Shown: in pieces, positions 7,217-14,141 of the stretch
Position numbering within the stretch: position 1 is the stretch's first letter
How the letters are laid out: each line of letters starts with the position of its first letter
Assembly (NCBI GenBank): GCA_028717785.1
Contig: JAQUND010000021.1
Span: 1 to 25,377 of the forward strand
Source of the DNA: Candidatus Nanoarchaeia archaeon
GTDB lineage: Archaea; Nanoarchaeota; Nanoarchaeia; SCGC-AAA011-G17; JAFCDX01
Length of the DNA: 25,377 bases
Direction: 5' to 3'
The notes under the pieces: model-generated
What the model was told of the DNA's origin: nothing
Database searches by the model: none
What the model saw: only the letters and a program-made list of their open reading frames with translations
Made by a program: the position numbers and the translations under genes

Positions 7217-8410
7217 ATGGAAAAAAAGGTTTTGAAAAACGGTTTAACTGTTATTCATCATAAAACAAATACTGATACAGTTGTTATTCAAGTTTTAGTT
7301 AAAACCGGACCTGTATTTGAAAATGAAAAAATTGGTGGAATTGCTCATTTTATTGAACATTTATTATTTGAAACTAAAAATAGAAAAGCTAAGGAATTAA
7401 GTGCAGAAATTGAATCTCTTGGTGGAGTTATTAATGCTTTTACTGCAGAAGAAATTACTTGTTTTTATGTTCATGTTCCTAAAAAATATTTTGAAACTGG
7501 TTTAGAAATTTTATCTGATGTTATTCAAAATCCGTATTTTGAAAAAGAATTTGTAGAAAATGAAAGAAATGTTATTTTAGAAGAAATAAAATTATGGCAT
7601 GATGATCCAAAGTTACATAGATGGGAATTATTTAAAAAAGAATTATTTAAAGGACATCCAGTTGGAAATTCTGGTTTTGGTTCTATTAAATCTATGAAAT
7701 CAATTAGTATTAAAGAATTAAAAGAATTTTATGAAGACTATTATACCCCTGATAATGCAATTGTTACTATTGTTGGAGATGTTAGTAATGTTTTTAGTAA
7801 TGTAGAAAAAAAATTTACTTTTAATACTAAAATTAAAAAAAGTATTGAATTAGATATAGCAAGAGGAAATAAAAAAACTGAATTTGTTGAAAAAAGAAAA
7901 GTAGATCATACTTATTTTGTTTTAGGATACAAAACACCAACAAGAATAGAAAAAGATTCTTATGCCTTAGATATAGTAGATAATATTCTTGGTTATGGTA
8001 TATCTTCAAGATTAGCTGATGAAATAAGAACAAAAAGAGGATTAGCTTATCAAGTTGCAACAGATTCAGTTAGTTCTAAACATTTTGGTTATTTTGCTAT
8101 ATTTTTGGGAACTGATAAGAAAAATATTCCAGAAGTTAAAAAAATAATATTTAATGAATTTAATAAATTATTAAGTATAACTGAAAGGGATTTAGAAAAA
8201 GCTAAAATGTCTATTGAAGGTAGTTTTTTAATAAGAAACGTTGATCCTGTTCAATATGCAACTACACTAAATGTATGGGAATTTATTAAAGATTCTAAAT
8301 TAATGGATAATTATTTGAAAGAAATTAATAAGGTTACAATTGAAGATGTTAAAAACGTAGTTAAAAAGTATTTGAATAATGATTATACTATGATTTTAAT
8401 AGAACAATAA
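7217..8410 (+). CDS. M16-family zinc metallopeptidase (processing-peptidase-like)
   Basis: This is a 397-residue single-unit inverzincin-type peptidase. The zinc site is H44-FIE47-H48 (HxxEH, inverted relative to thermolysin), with the third ligand most likely E123 in ERNVILEEIKLW, preceded by the conserved E116. The NAFTAEEITCFYVHVP strand (73-88) follows, and the second half carries the partner-domain signature RxxRGLAYQVATDS (around 274-288). Members are mitochondrial processing peptidase-like or bacterial YmxG/PqqL-like and degrade or trim peptides, usually as dimers of about 400-residue subunits; this length fits one such subunit. With no signal peptide it is predicted to be cytoplasmic. 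An AT-rich TATA (TATTTAAAT near 7189-7197) lies about 24 bases before the ATG. The next gene, an aminopeptidase, begins 30 bases downstream and could act with it in peptide breakdown. Confidence 0.9.
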   Translation: MEKKVLKNGLTVIHHKTNTDTVVIQVLVKTGPVFENEKIGGIAHFIEHLLFETKNRKAKELSAEIESLGGVINAFTAEEITCFYVHVPKKYFETGLEILSDVIQNPYFEKEFVENERNVILEEIKLWHDDPKLHRWELFKKELFKGHPVGNSGFGSIKSMKSISIKELKEFYEDYYTPDNAIVTIVGDVSNVFSNVEKKFTFNTKIKKSIELDIARGNKKTEFVEKRKVDHTYFVLGYKTPTRIEKDSYALDIVDNILGYGISSRLADEIRTKRGLAYQVATDSVSSKHFGYFAIFLGTDKKNIPEVKKIIFNEFNKLLSITERDLEKAKMSIEGSFLIRNVDPVQYATTLNVWEFIKDSKLMDNYLKEINKVTIEDVKNVVKKYLNNDYTMILIEQ

Positions 8411-8440
8411 TTTTATATATCACTTTACTATTTTTTATAT

Positions 8441-9517
8441 ATGGTTGATCCAAGGGTAACAAAAGAAGCTGAGATTTTAGTTAATCATTCTATTAAAGTA
8501 AAAAAAGGAGAATATATTATTATTTCTGGTGGAGTTGAAGCAAAAGAATTAATGCTAGAACTTTATAAATTAATAATTCAAAAAGGGGCTTATCCTTCTT
8601 TAAAAGTTGGTTTACCTGAAACAGGTTATCTTTACTATAAATATGCATCAGAAGAACAATTAAAGAAATTCCCAGAAGTTAATTTTAGTGAAATAAAAAA
8701 AGCTCAAGGATATATTGGAATTCATTCAGATACTAATACAAGAGAATTAGCTAATGTAGATCCTAAAAAATTATCTTTACGAGGAAAAATAACTCATCCA
8801 ATTTCAGATTATATTTGTAACGAGCATGATAAAATAAGACGTTGCAGTACAATATTTTCAACTTATGCTCAAGCACAAGAAGCAGAAATGTCTCTAACAG
8901 AATATCAAGATTTTGTTTTTAATGCCACTAATCAAGATTGGGAAAAATTGAAAAAAAGATTTAATTATTTAAGAGATTATTTGAATAAATGTAAAGTTAT
9001 TAGAATTATTGGAGAAGATACAGATATTACAATGAATGTTTATAAAAAATCTTTTATTGCTGATTCTGGAGAAGAAAATCTTCCAGGTGGAGAGATATTC
9101 TGTGCTCCTGAACCAAAATCAGTTAATGGACATATTAGATTTACTTATCCTGCAATTGAAAATGGTGTAGAAGTTCAAAATATTTATTGTGAATTTAAAG
9201 ATGGAAAGTGTATAAAATCAACTGCAGATAAAAATGAAAATTTCCTTAATACAATGTTAGATACTGATGAAGGTTCAAGATATCTTGGAGAATTAGGAAT
9301 TGGAATGAATCCTGCTATTAACAAATTTACAAAAGCATTATTATTTGATGAAAAAATTAATGGTACAATACATTTAGCATTTGGAATGGCTTACAAAGAA
9401 TGTGGTGAACCAAATAAATCAAATATTCATTGGGATATTGTTAAAGATTTAAGAAAAAATGGACAAATAATTGCTGATGGAAAAGTTATTCAAAAGAATG
9501 GTAAATGGTTAATATGA
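8441..9517 (+). CDS. M29-family aminopeptidase (AmpS/AmpT-like)
   Basis: The protein is a 358-residue leucyl/general aminopeptidase of clan MQ, a two-metal cytoplasmic enzyme that removes N-terminal residues from peptides. The metal ligands can be read off: E218 in NLPGGEIF, E284 in YLGELGIGMN, H311 in IHLAFGMA, then H330 and D332 in NIHWDIV. The spacing of 66 between the first two ligands matches the thermophilic Thermus enzyme as I recall it. The N-terminal domain (VTKEAEILVNHSIKVKKGEY) and the RGKITHP/IRRCSTIF region are also typical. The protein is somewhat shorter than the roughly 400-residue bacterial members. A TTTATATAT box near 8411-8419 is centred about 26 bases before the start. 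The stop codon overlaps the next gene's ATG (ATGA), indicating cotranscription. Confidence 0.92.
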   Translation: MVDPRVTKEAEILVNHSIKVKKGEYIIISGGVEAKELMLELYKLIIQKGAYPSLKVGLPETGYLYYKYASEEQLKKFPEVNFSEIKKAQGYIGIHSDTNTRELANVDPKKLSLRGKITHPISDYICNEHDKIRRCSTIFSTYAQAQEAEMSLTEYQDFVFNATNQDWEKLKKRFNYLRDYLNKCKVIRIIGEDTDITMNVYKKSFIADSGEENLPGGEIFCAPEPKSVNGHIRFTYPAIENGVEVQNIYCEFKDGKCIKSTADKNENFLNTMLDTDEGSRYLGELGIGMNPAINKFTKALLFDEKINGTIHLAFGMAYKECGEPNKSNIHWDIVKDLRKNGQIIADGKVIQKNGKWLI

Positions 9518-9771
9518 CAATTTTATCTATATTAGCAACAATTTCTGGAGGAGCAATGGCTTTAGCTGCTTTACCTCAAATTTATAAAATTTATAAAAGA
9601 AAAAGTGCAAAAGATATTTCTGCAATTTCTTATTCTTGCTTTACTATAGGGGGAATAATTTGGTTGTTGTATGGCATTGAATTAGGTAGTTCTGCTGTTA
9701 TTATTTCTAATACCTTAAGTGCAGTTACTTCTATTTCAGTTCTTCTTGGTTGGTTTTTATATGGGCGATAA
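9514..9771 (+). CDS. SemiSWEET-type half transporter (PQ-loop, three helices)
   Basis: An 85-residue protein with three membrane helices: residues about 2-22, 40-58 and 63-82. The PQ-loop motif ALPQIYKIYKRKSAKDIS lies after helix 1 and SYSCFTIGGIIWLLYG forms helix 2. This is the MtN3/SWEET unit in its single (Semi) form, which works as a dimer to move small sugars across the membrane; the substrate here is unknown. An ATG at 9505 would add three residues, but ATG 9514 forms the ATGA overlap with the aminopeptidase stop, the arrangement used repeatedly in this window, so it is preferred. The linkage to the aminopeptidase is probably just transcriptional. Confidence 0.85.
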   Translation: MTILSILATISGGAMALAALPQIYKIYKRKSAKDISAISYSCFTIGGIIWLLYGIELGSSAVIISNTLSAVTSISVLLGWFLYGR

Positions 9772-9787
9772 ATGGTTAATTTAAATT

Positions 9788-9829
9788 TGTACGTCTACAG
9801 AAAGATTTATATACTATTGTGCCCGTACA
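9788..9829. promoter_or_regulatory. Promoter of nucleotidyltransferase-HEPN pair 1 with flanking TGTACG/CGTACA arms
   Basis: GAAAGATTTATATAC (9800-9814) is a strong TATA box about 27 bases before the ATG at 9836, so the transcript should be leaderless. TGTACG (9788-9793) and CGTACA (9824-9829) are exact inverted copies bracketing the TATA box and predicted start site. Such placement would suit autorepression by the encoded pair. The arms are short, so the operator role is only an inference. Confidence 0.45.
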
Positions 9830-9835
9830 TTATAT

Positions 9836-10294
9836 ATGGTATACACTGAAATAAAGAAACGAAATGAAAATATATATTTTTATAGCGTATTATCTATAAG
9901 AAAAAATAATAAAATTTCTAAAAAAAGAATATATTTAGGTAAAAACTTAAATAAGCAAGAGTTATTATTAAAAGAACAAGAAGCAAATAAATCTTTTAAT
10001 TTAATAAGAAGAAATGAAGCTTTAGAAAAGTTAAAACCAAAAATAATAAATATTTTAAAAAAATATAAAATAAAAAAAGCAGGTATTTTTGGAAGTTATT
10101 CTACAGGGGAACAGAAAAGAAATAGTGATATTGATATTTTAGTAGAACCTACAAAACATATGGGTTTTGAATTTTTTGGACTTCAGATAGAACTTCAAGA
10201 AAAATTAAAAAAGAAAGTTGACTTAGTAAGTTATAATGGAATAAGTCCTTATCTAAGAGATAGAATTTTGAGTCAAGAGGTTAGAATAATATGA
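9836..10294 (+). CDS. MntA-like minimal nucleotidyltransferase antitoxin with an N-terminal extension
   Basis: Residues about 78-152 form a minimal nucleotidyltransferase domain: FGSYSTGEQKRNSDIDILVE gives the full GSx10DxD signature (G86, S87, D98, D100), and the third carboxylate is D129 in KKVDLV. In the HepT/MntA system, MntA AMPylates a tyrosine of the HEPN toxin and neutralises it. The 10291-10294 ATGA overlap with the downstream HEPN gene supports that pairing. Residues 1-45 are an extra segment (TEIKKRNENIYFYSVLSIRK, then KKRIYLGKNL) resembling the YYYLV-R-GKKVKKKxxYLG module I associate with the N-termini of archaeal Fic-type proteins and some transposases. A lysine-rich helix links the two parts. 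Typical MntA proteins are about 100-140 residues, so this one is at the long end because of the extension. Confidence 0.88.
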   Translation: MVYTEIKKRNENIYFYSVLSIRKNNKISKKRIYLGKNLNKQELLLKEQEANKSFNLIRRNEALEKLKPKIINILKKYKIKKAGIFGSYSTGEQKRNSDIDILVEPTKHMGFEFFGLQIELQEKLKKKVDLVSYNGISPYLRDRILSQEVRII

Positions 10295-10647
10295 CTGAAA
10301 AAGATTTATTAATATTTATAGAACATATATTAAATAGTATAAATGATATAAACACATTTACTTCAAAAATTTCTAAAAAAGAATTTAGTGAAAATAAAGA
10401 AAAGTTAAATGCAGTTATCAGAAGTTTGGAGATTATAGGAGAAGCGGTTAAAAATATTCCAATTCCTTTTAGAGAAAAATATTCAGAAATTCCTTGGAAA
10501 AATATTGCCGGTTTAAGGGATGTTATAATTCACCAATATTTTGATATAGATTTAGATGTTATTTGGGTTACTATAAAAGAAGAGATACCTAAATTAGAAA
10601 AACAAATTAAAAAGATTAAAGAAGACTTTATTAAGGAAAAAAGGTAA
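10291..10647 (+). CDS. HepT-like HEPN ribonuclease toxin (DUF86)
   Basis: This 118-residue all-helical HEPN protein of the DUF86/HepT family carries the motif R76-DVII-H81-Q-Y83 in LRDVIIHQYF (Rx4HxY). The Arg/His pair is the RNase active site, and the tyrosine two residues after the histidine is the one AMPylated by MntA in characterised systems. RSLEIIGEAVKNIP (44-57) and PWKNIAGLRD are other family hallmarks. HEPN toxins cut RNA, for example tRNA or mRNA, as dimers in the cytoplasm. All key residues are present, so the toxin is predicted to be active. It overlaps the antitoxin gene by 4 bases and lies 44 bases upstream of aspS, which has its own TATA box in that gap. Confidence 0.9.
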   Translation: MTEKDLLIFIEHILNSINDINTFTSKISKKEFSENKEKLNAVIRSLEIIGEAVKNIPIPFREKYSEIPWKNIAGLRDVIIHQYFDIDLDVIWVTIKEEIPKLEKQIKKIKEDFIKEKR

Positions 10648-10656
10648 TTTTCTTTC

Positions 10657-10671
10657 AAAAGATTTATAAAT
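10657..10671 (+). promoter_or_regulatory. TATA box of aspS
   Basis: AAAAGATTTATAAAT is centred about 26 bases before the aspS ATG, giving a leaderless transcript. It is the clearest example of the AAAGATTTATAAAT promoter form that recurs before most genes here. Confidence 0.65.
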
Positions 10672-10691
10672 ATATTAACGAGATAAAGAGT

Positions 10692-12467
10692 ATGTTTCCA
10701 ACCTATTATAGAACAAATACATGTGGAGAATTAACAGAAAAAGATCTAAAGAAAAAGGTTACTTTATGTGGTTGGGTTGCTGCGAGGAGGGACCATGGTG
10801 GTATTATTTTTATTGATTTAAGAGATCGTTATGGTATTACTCAAATAGTATTTGAACCTGAAAATAAGAAAATATTTACAGAAGCAGATAAATTAAGACG
10901 TGAATTCTGTATTAGTATTTCTGGAACTATAAGAAAAAGACCAAAAGGTATGGAAAATAAACATATTAAAACAGGAGAAATAGAAATTTTAGTTGATAAA
11001 TTTGATTTAGTAAATCCTTCTGAAGTTCCTCCATTTGAATTAGATTCAAGAAAGGAAATAAATGAAGATATAAGATTACAATATCGTTATTTAGATTTAA
11101 GAAGACCTGAAATTCAAAAAAATATTATAAATAGGTATAGAATAACAAAAATAGTTCGTGATTATATGGACAAACAAGGATTTGTTGAAGTAGAAACTCC
11201 AATGTTAGCAAAATCTACTCCTGAAGGTTCAAGAGATTATTTAGTTCCAAGTAGAATTCATGCAGGTAAATTCTATGCTCTACCTCAAAGTCCACAAATT
11301 TTTAAACAATTACTAATGGTTTCTGGATTTGATAGATATTTCCAAATTGTAAAATGTTTTAGAGATGAAGATCTAAGAGCAGATAGACAACCAGAATTTA
11401 CCCAAATAGATATTGAAATGTCTTTCATAAATGAAAAAGATATTCAAGATTTAAGTGAAGGTATGATTAAAGATATTTTTAAAGAAATTTTAGATTGTAA
11501 TATAAAACTTCCATTAAGAAGAATGACTTTTGATGAAGCAATGGAAAATTATGGAACAGATAAACCAGATTTAAGATATGAACTAAAATTAATTGATGTT
11601 GATGATATTGCAAAGAAATCAGATTTTAATGTTTTCAAAAATACAGAAATTGTAAAATGTTTATTTGTTGATAGAGATATTCCTAGAAATGATCTTGATA
11701 CTCTAGTTAGTTTTGCAATACGTGAAGGTGCACAAGGATTAGCTTGGATTAAAGTTATAGATGGTAAATTTGAAGGTAATTTAGCAAAATTCTTTAATGA
11801 AAAATTACAAAAAGAATTAATTAAAAAAACAAATGCAACTAAAAATGGAGCATTATTATTTATTGCAGATAGAAAAAAAATAGCTAATCAAGTTCTTGGA
11901 AGATTAAGACAACATATAGCTAAAAAATATAATTACATTAAACCTGAATGGAATTTGTTATGGGTTACTGAATTTCCATTATTAGAATATAGTGATGATG
12001 ATCAAAGATGGGTTTCTGTACATCATCCATTTACAGCACCATTCAAAGAAGATTTAAAATATTTAGATAAAGAACCAGGAAAAGTAAGAAGTCATGGTTA
12101 TGATTTAGTTTTAAACGGAGTTGAACTTGGTGGAGGTTCAATTAGAATTCATGATGAAGAAACTCAAAGTACTATGTTTAAAGCTTTAGGAATTTCAAAA
12201 GAAGAAGCAAGAGTTAAATTTGGATTTTTATTAGATGCATTGAAGTTTGGTGCTCCAATTCATGGAGGAATTGCCTTCGGTCTTGATAGATTAGTTGCTT
12301 TATTATCTGGAAATGAATCAATTAGAGAGGTTATAGCTTTCCCAAAAAACAAAGCAGCAGAAGATGTTATGTCACAAGCACCATCAGAAGTTGATACTAA
12401 ACAATTAAAAGAATTAAATCTTAAATTAGATATTGTTAAAAAAGAGAGTAAAGAGAATGGAAAATAA
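10692..12467 (+). CDS. aspS: Aspartyl-tRNA synthetase, bacterial type with GAD domain, probably non-discriminating
   Basis: This class II synthetase charges tRNA with aspartate. Order of domains: OB-fold anticodon-binding domain (about 1-115, CGWVAARRDHGGIIFIDLRD); catalytic core with FVEVETPMLAKSTPEGSRDY (164-183), motif 2 FRDEDLRADRQPEFTQID (223-240) and motif 3 GGIAFGLDRLVALLSG (525-540), plus GGGSIRIH (480-487); and a bacterial GAD insertion at about 300-415. At 591 residues it matches bacterial AspRS, whereas most archaeal enzymes are about 430 and lack GAD. H35 in RRDHGG and G86 in RKRPKG correspond to the His/Gly pair linked to charging both tRNA(Asp) and tRNA(Asn) in bacterial enzymes, whereas E. 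coli has RRDLGS. Together with GatCAB nearby, this suggests formation of Asn-tRNA(Asn) by amidation. The 3' end overlaps a truncated HAD gene by 11 bases. Transfer from bacteria is inferred. Confidence 0.96.
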   Translation: MFPTYYRTNTCGELTEKDLKKKVTLCGWVAARRDHGGIIFIDLRDRYGITQIVFEPENKKIFTEADKLRREFCISISGTIRKRPKGMENKHIKTGEIEILVDKFDLVNPSEVPPFELDSRKEINEDIRLQYRYLDLRRPEIQKNIINRYRITKIVRDYMDKQGFVEVETPMLAKSTPEGSRDYLVPSRIHAGKFYALPQSPQIFKQLLMVSGFDRYFQIVKCFRDEDLRADRQPEFTQIDIEMSFINEKDIQDLSEGMIKDIFKEILDCNIKLPLRRMTFDEAMENYGTDKPDLRYELKLIDVDDIAKKSDFNVFKNTEIVKCLFVDRDIPRNDLDTLVSFAIREGAQGLAWIKVIDGKFEGNLAKFFNEKLQKELIKKTNATKNGALLFIADRKKIANQVLGRLRQHIAKKYNYIKPEWNLLWVTEFPLLEYSDDDQRWVSVHHPFTAPFKEDLKYLDKEPGKVRSHGYDLVLNGVELGGGSIRIHDEETQSTMFKALGISKEEARVKFGFLLDALKFGAPIHGGIAFGLDRLVALLSGNESIREVIAFPKNKAAEDVMSQAPSEVDTKQLKELNLKLDIVKKESKENGK

Positions 12468-12639
12468 AATAGTTGTTGTAGATTTTTCTGGAACTTTAAT
12501 AAAACCTTTTGTAGTTGAAGAAGCTAATTTATTGAGATATAAATTTTTAGGTCTTAAGGCTCCATCTGAAAAAGAACATAAAAAATTACACGGTACAAAA
12601 GGGTATTATGATATTTTAAAAAAACAAATAATAAAATAG
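12457..12639 (+). CDS. Truncated HAD-like phosphatase N-terminus (60 residues)
   Basis: The product starts MENKIVVVDFSGTLIKPFVV, which is HAD motif I (hhhhDxxGTL) with serine in place of the second aspartate. A short helical segment (EEANLLRYKFLGLKAPSEKE) that looks like the beginning of a cap domain follows, then KLHGTKGYYDILKKQIIK and a stop. Complete HAD hydrolases are about 200 residues and need motifs II-IV, none of which are present here or downstream, where a promoter and a new gene begin at once. It is therefore either a gene remnant or a reduced small protein. The ATG at 12457 sits inside the end of aspS (11-base overlap); an in-frame ATG at 12433 would add eight residues within aspS. 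The open frame and normal codon use give no further sign of decay. Confidence 0.55.
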   Translation: MENKIVVVDFSGTLIKPFVVEEANLLRYKFLGLKAPSEKEHKKLHGTKGYYDILKKQIIK

Positions 12640-12694
12640 AAAGATTTAAATACAACTGTTCTTTATAAATAACAACTGTTTATTAAAAAGAACA
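12640..12694. promoter_or_regulatory. Promoter and repeat-bearing leader of nucleotidyltransferase-HEPN pair 2
   Basis: GAAAGATTTAAATAC (12639-12653) is a TATA box about 48 bases before the ATG at 12695, so a leader of about 20 bases is expected. ACAACTGTT occurs twice at exactly 20-base spacing (12652-12660 and 12672-12680). TGTTCTTT (12657-12664) and AAAGAACA (12687-12694) form an exact 8-base inverted repeat whose second arm abuts the start codon. The combination fits an operator read by the gene's own winged-helix domain, or a small leader hairpin that hides the start. Confidence 0.5.
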
Positions 12695-13222
12695 ATGATA
12701 GAAACAAAAGAAAATAAAATATTAGAACTATTTTTTATAGATCCATTAACAAAACTTCATTTAAGGGAAATTAGTAGAAGAGCTAAAATATCTCCATCTT
12801 GGACTAAGAAAATACTTGAAAAATTAGAGAAACAAAATTTAATCTTAAAAGAGAAGACAAGATTAACTACAAATTTTACAGCAAATAGAGAGAATATTAA
12901 TTTTATCAATCTTAAAAAAATATTTAATTTACATAAATTATATAAAAGTAATTTATTGAACTATCTTGAAGAAATTTATGAATATCCTAATACAATTTTA
13001 TTGTTTGGAAGTTATCTTAGGGGAGAAGATATAATTAAATCGGATATAGATATTTTAATAGTTACAGATAAAAATAAGAAATTAAATTTAGAAAAATACG
13101 AAAAATTATTAAAGAGAAAAATTAATATTCATGAAACAGATCTTAAGAATTCAGATAAAGAATTTTTAAATAATATAATAAATGGGTTAGTATTATATGG
13201 AAAATTGAGGTTGTTTAAATGA
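12695..13222 (+). CDS. Winged-helix plus minimal nucleotidyltransferase protein (antitoxin-like)
   Basis: The protein is 175 residues. Residues 1-70 form a winged-helix DNA-binding domain: KENKILELFFIDPLTKLHLREI, then SRRAKISPSWTKKILEKLEK as the helix-turn-helix. Residues about 98-175 form a nucleotidyltransferase domain with LFGSYLRGEDIIKSDIDILI, the complete GSx10DxD motif (G105, S106, D117, D119). The third carboxylate is less clear, possibly E147 in INIHETD. This wHTH-NTase architecture is common in archaea and is often followed by a HEPN gene, as here with an ATGA overlap at 13219-13222. I infer that it both represses its own promoter, where repeats are visible, and neutralises or modifies the HEPN partner. 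It is only distantly related to the pair at 9836. Confidence 0.85.
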   Translation: MIETKENKILELFFIDPLTKLHLREISRRAKISPSWTKKILEKLEKQNLILKEKTRLTTNFTANRENINFINLKKIFNLHKLYKSNLLNYLEEIYEYPNTILLFGSYLRGEDIIKSDIDILIVTDKNKKLNLEKYEKLLKRKINIHETDLKNSDKEFLNNIINGLVLYGKLRLFK

Positions 13223-13653
13223 TAAAAACTTTTGCTGAATATTTAAAAGAACAGAAAGTAATAAAGCAAACACCAAATATAGATTTAGCAAATTCATTAA
13301 TCATTAGAGCAAAGAGAAGATTTGAAGAAGAAGTTAAAAATAAAAATATAACTGAAGAAAACAAGGAATTTGTATTTGAAGATTTATATGAATCCTTAAG
13401 AGAGTCAGCACAAGCAATTTTGGCATTAAATGGTTATAAACCCTATTCTCATGAAGTTATTATAGCTTTTTTAAAAGAGAATTATGACATATCTTCAGAT
13501 AAATTAGACTTATTTGATGATTGTAGAATAATAAGAAATAAGCTAACTTATGAAGCTAAAAATGTTTCTATGGAAAAAGTGAAAGATTTACTAAAATTAT
13601 TTAAAGACTTAATTCCTTATTTTGAAAGCATATTGAAAGATGAAACTAGATAA
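13219..13653 (+). CDS. HEPN-domain protein with degenerate active site
   Basis: A 144-residue helical protein. The HEPN core is seen in DLYESLRESAQAILALNGYK (55-74), PYSHEVIIAFLKE and LFDDCRIIRNKLTYEA (98-113). At the usual Rx4-6H site the protein has R106-NKLT-Y111, so the catalytic histidine is replaced by tyrosine. The RN...Y form occurs in many HEPN proteins thought to bind rather than cut RNA. It therefore may be a non-nucleolytic partner of the nucleotidyltransferase encoded just upstream (ATGA overlap). Its 3' end overlaps the start of gatC by 14 bases, so translation of gatC is probably coupled to it. That coupling to an essential-pathway gene is unusual for a toxin-antitoxin pair. 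Confidence 0.82.
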   Translation: MIKTFAEYLKEQKVIKQTPNIDLANSLIIRAKRRFEEEVKNKNITEENKEFVFEDLYESLRESAQAILALNGYKPYSHEVIIAFLKENYDISSDKLDLFDDCRIIRNKLTYEAKNVSMEKVKDLLKLFKDLIPYFESILKDETR

Positions 13654-13924
13654 AGAATTAATAAAAAAAGTAGCAAAAAACGCTCGTTTAAATTTAACTG
13701 AAAATGAAATAGAGAAATTTACAAAAGAGTGTTCAGATATTCTAAATACATTTTCAAAAATAGAGGAAGTTGATACTAAAAATATAGAACCGGCGTTTCA
13801 TCCAATTCCAATAAAAAATCATTTAAGAGAAGATTTAATTGAAGATTCATTATCACAAGATGATGCATTGAAAAATGCAAAACATCAAATAAATGGTTAC
13901 TTTAAAGGACCAAAGGCGATATGA
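13640..13924 (+). CDS. gatC: Asp/Glu-tRNA amidotransferase subunit C
   Basis: GatC is the small subunit that wraps GatA and GatB together in GatCAB. At 94 residues it has normal length. It has the family pattern LIKKVAKNARLNLTENEIEK (8-27), a helix with FTKECSDILNTFSKIEEVDT, NIEPAFHPIPIKNHLREDLI and the C-terminal GYFKGPKAI that contacts GatA. The ATG at 13640 lies inside the last codons of the upstream HEPN gene, and no promoter is visible immediately upstream, so it is probably expressed from the 12640 promoter or by readthrough from aspS. In most genomes gatC sits directly before gatA. Here three tiny genes separate them by 640 bases. Confidence 0.93.
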   Translation: MKLDKELIKKVAKNARLNLTENEIEKFTKECSDILNTFSKIEEVDTKNIEPAFHPIPIKNHLREDLIEDSLSQDDALKNAKHQINGYFKGPKAI

Positions 13925-13934
13925 GGCGAACAAA

Positions 13935-14141
13935 ATGGAATTTAATAAACCAACAGAACAAGATAAAAAAGATATAAAAACTTTAAATGGATTAATAGGA
14001 AAATATGAAAAAAATGGTAGTAAGGATTTAAAAACAGAAATATTAAGACTTGCTGTAAAATTATCTGGTATAGATATTAGACCAGAAATAGCAAGATTTA
14101 ATGAAGCAGATGAAAAAGTAAAGAAAATATTAAAAAAATGA
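13935..14141 (+). CDS. Small helical protein A between gatC and gatA (68 residues)
   Basis: This is an unrecognised, highly charged, alpha-helical protein. The distinctive stretch is LIGKYEKNGSKDLKTEILRL, ending DIRPEIARFNEADEKVKKIL. The ATG at 13935 is chosen because TGAGG (13922-13926) lies nine bases before it as a ribosome site; the frame is open further upstream, but only within gatC. There is no membrane segment and no cysteine. It overlaps the next small gene by ATGA at 14138. Its KYEKN...LKxEI layout resembles HYQKN...LKVVI in the following gene, suggesting the two are diverged copies. Position inside the gat operon suggests a role with GatCAB or its tRNA, but there is no direct evidence. 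Confidence 0.65.
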   Translation: MEFNKPTEQDKKDIKTLNGLIGKYEKNGSKDLKTEILRLAVKLSGIDIRPEIARFNEADEKVKKILKK

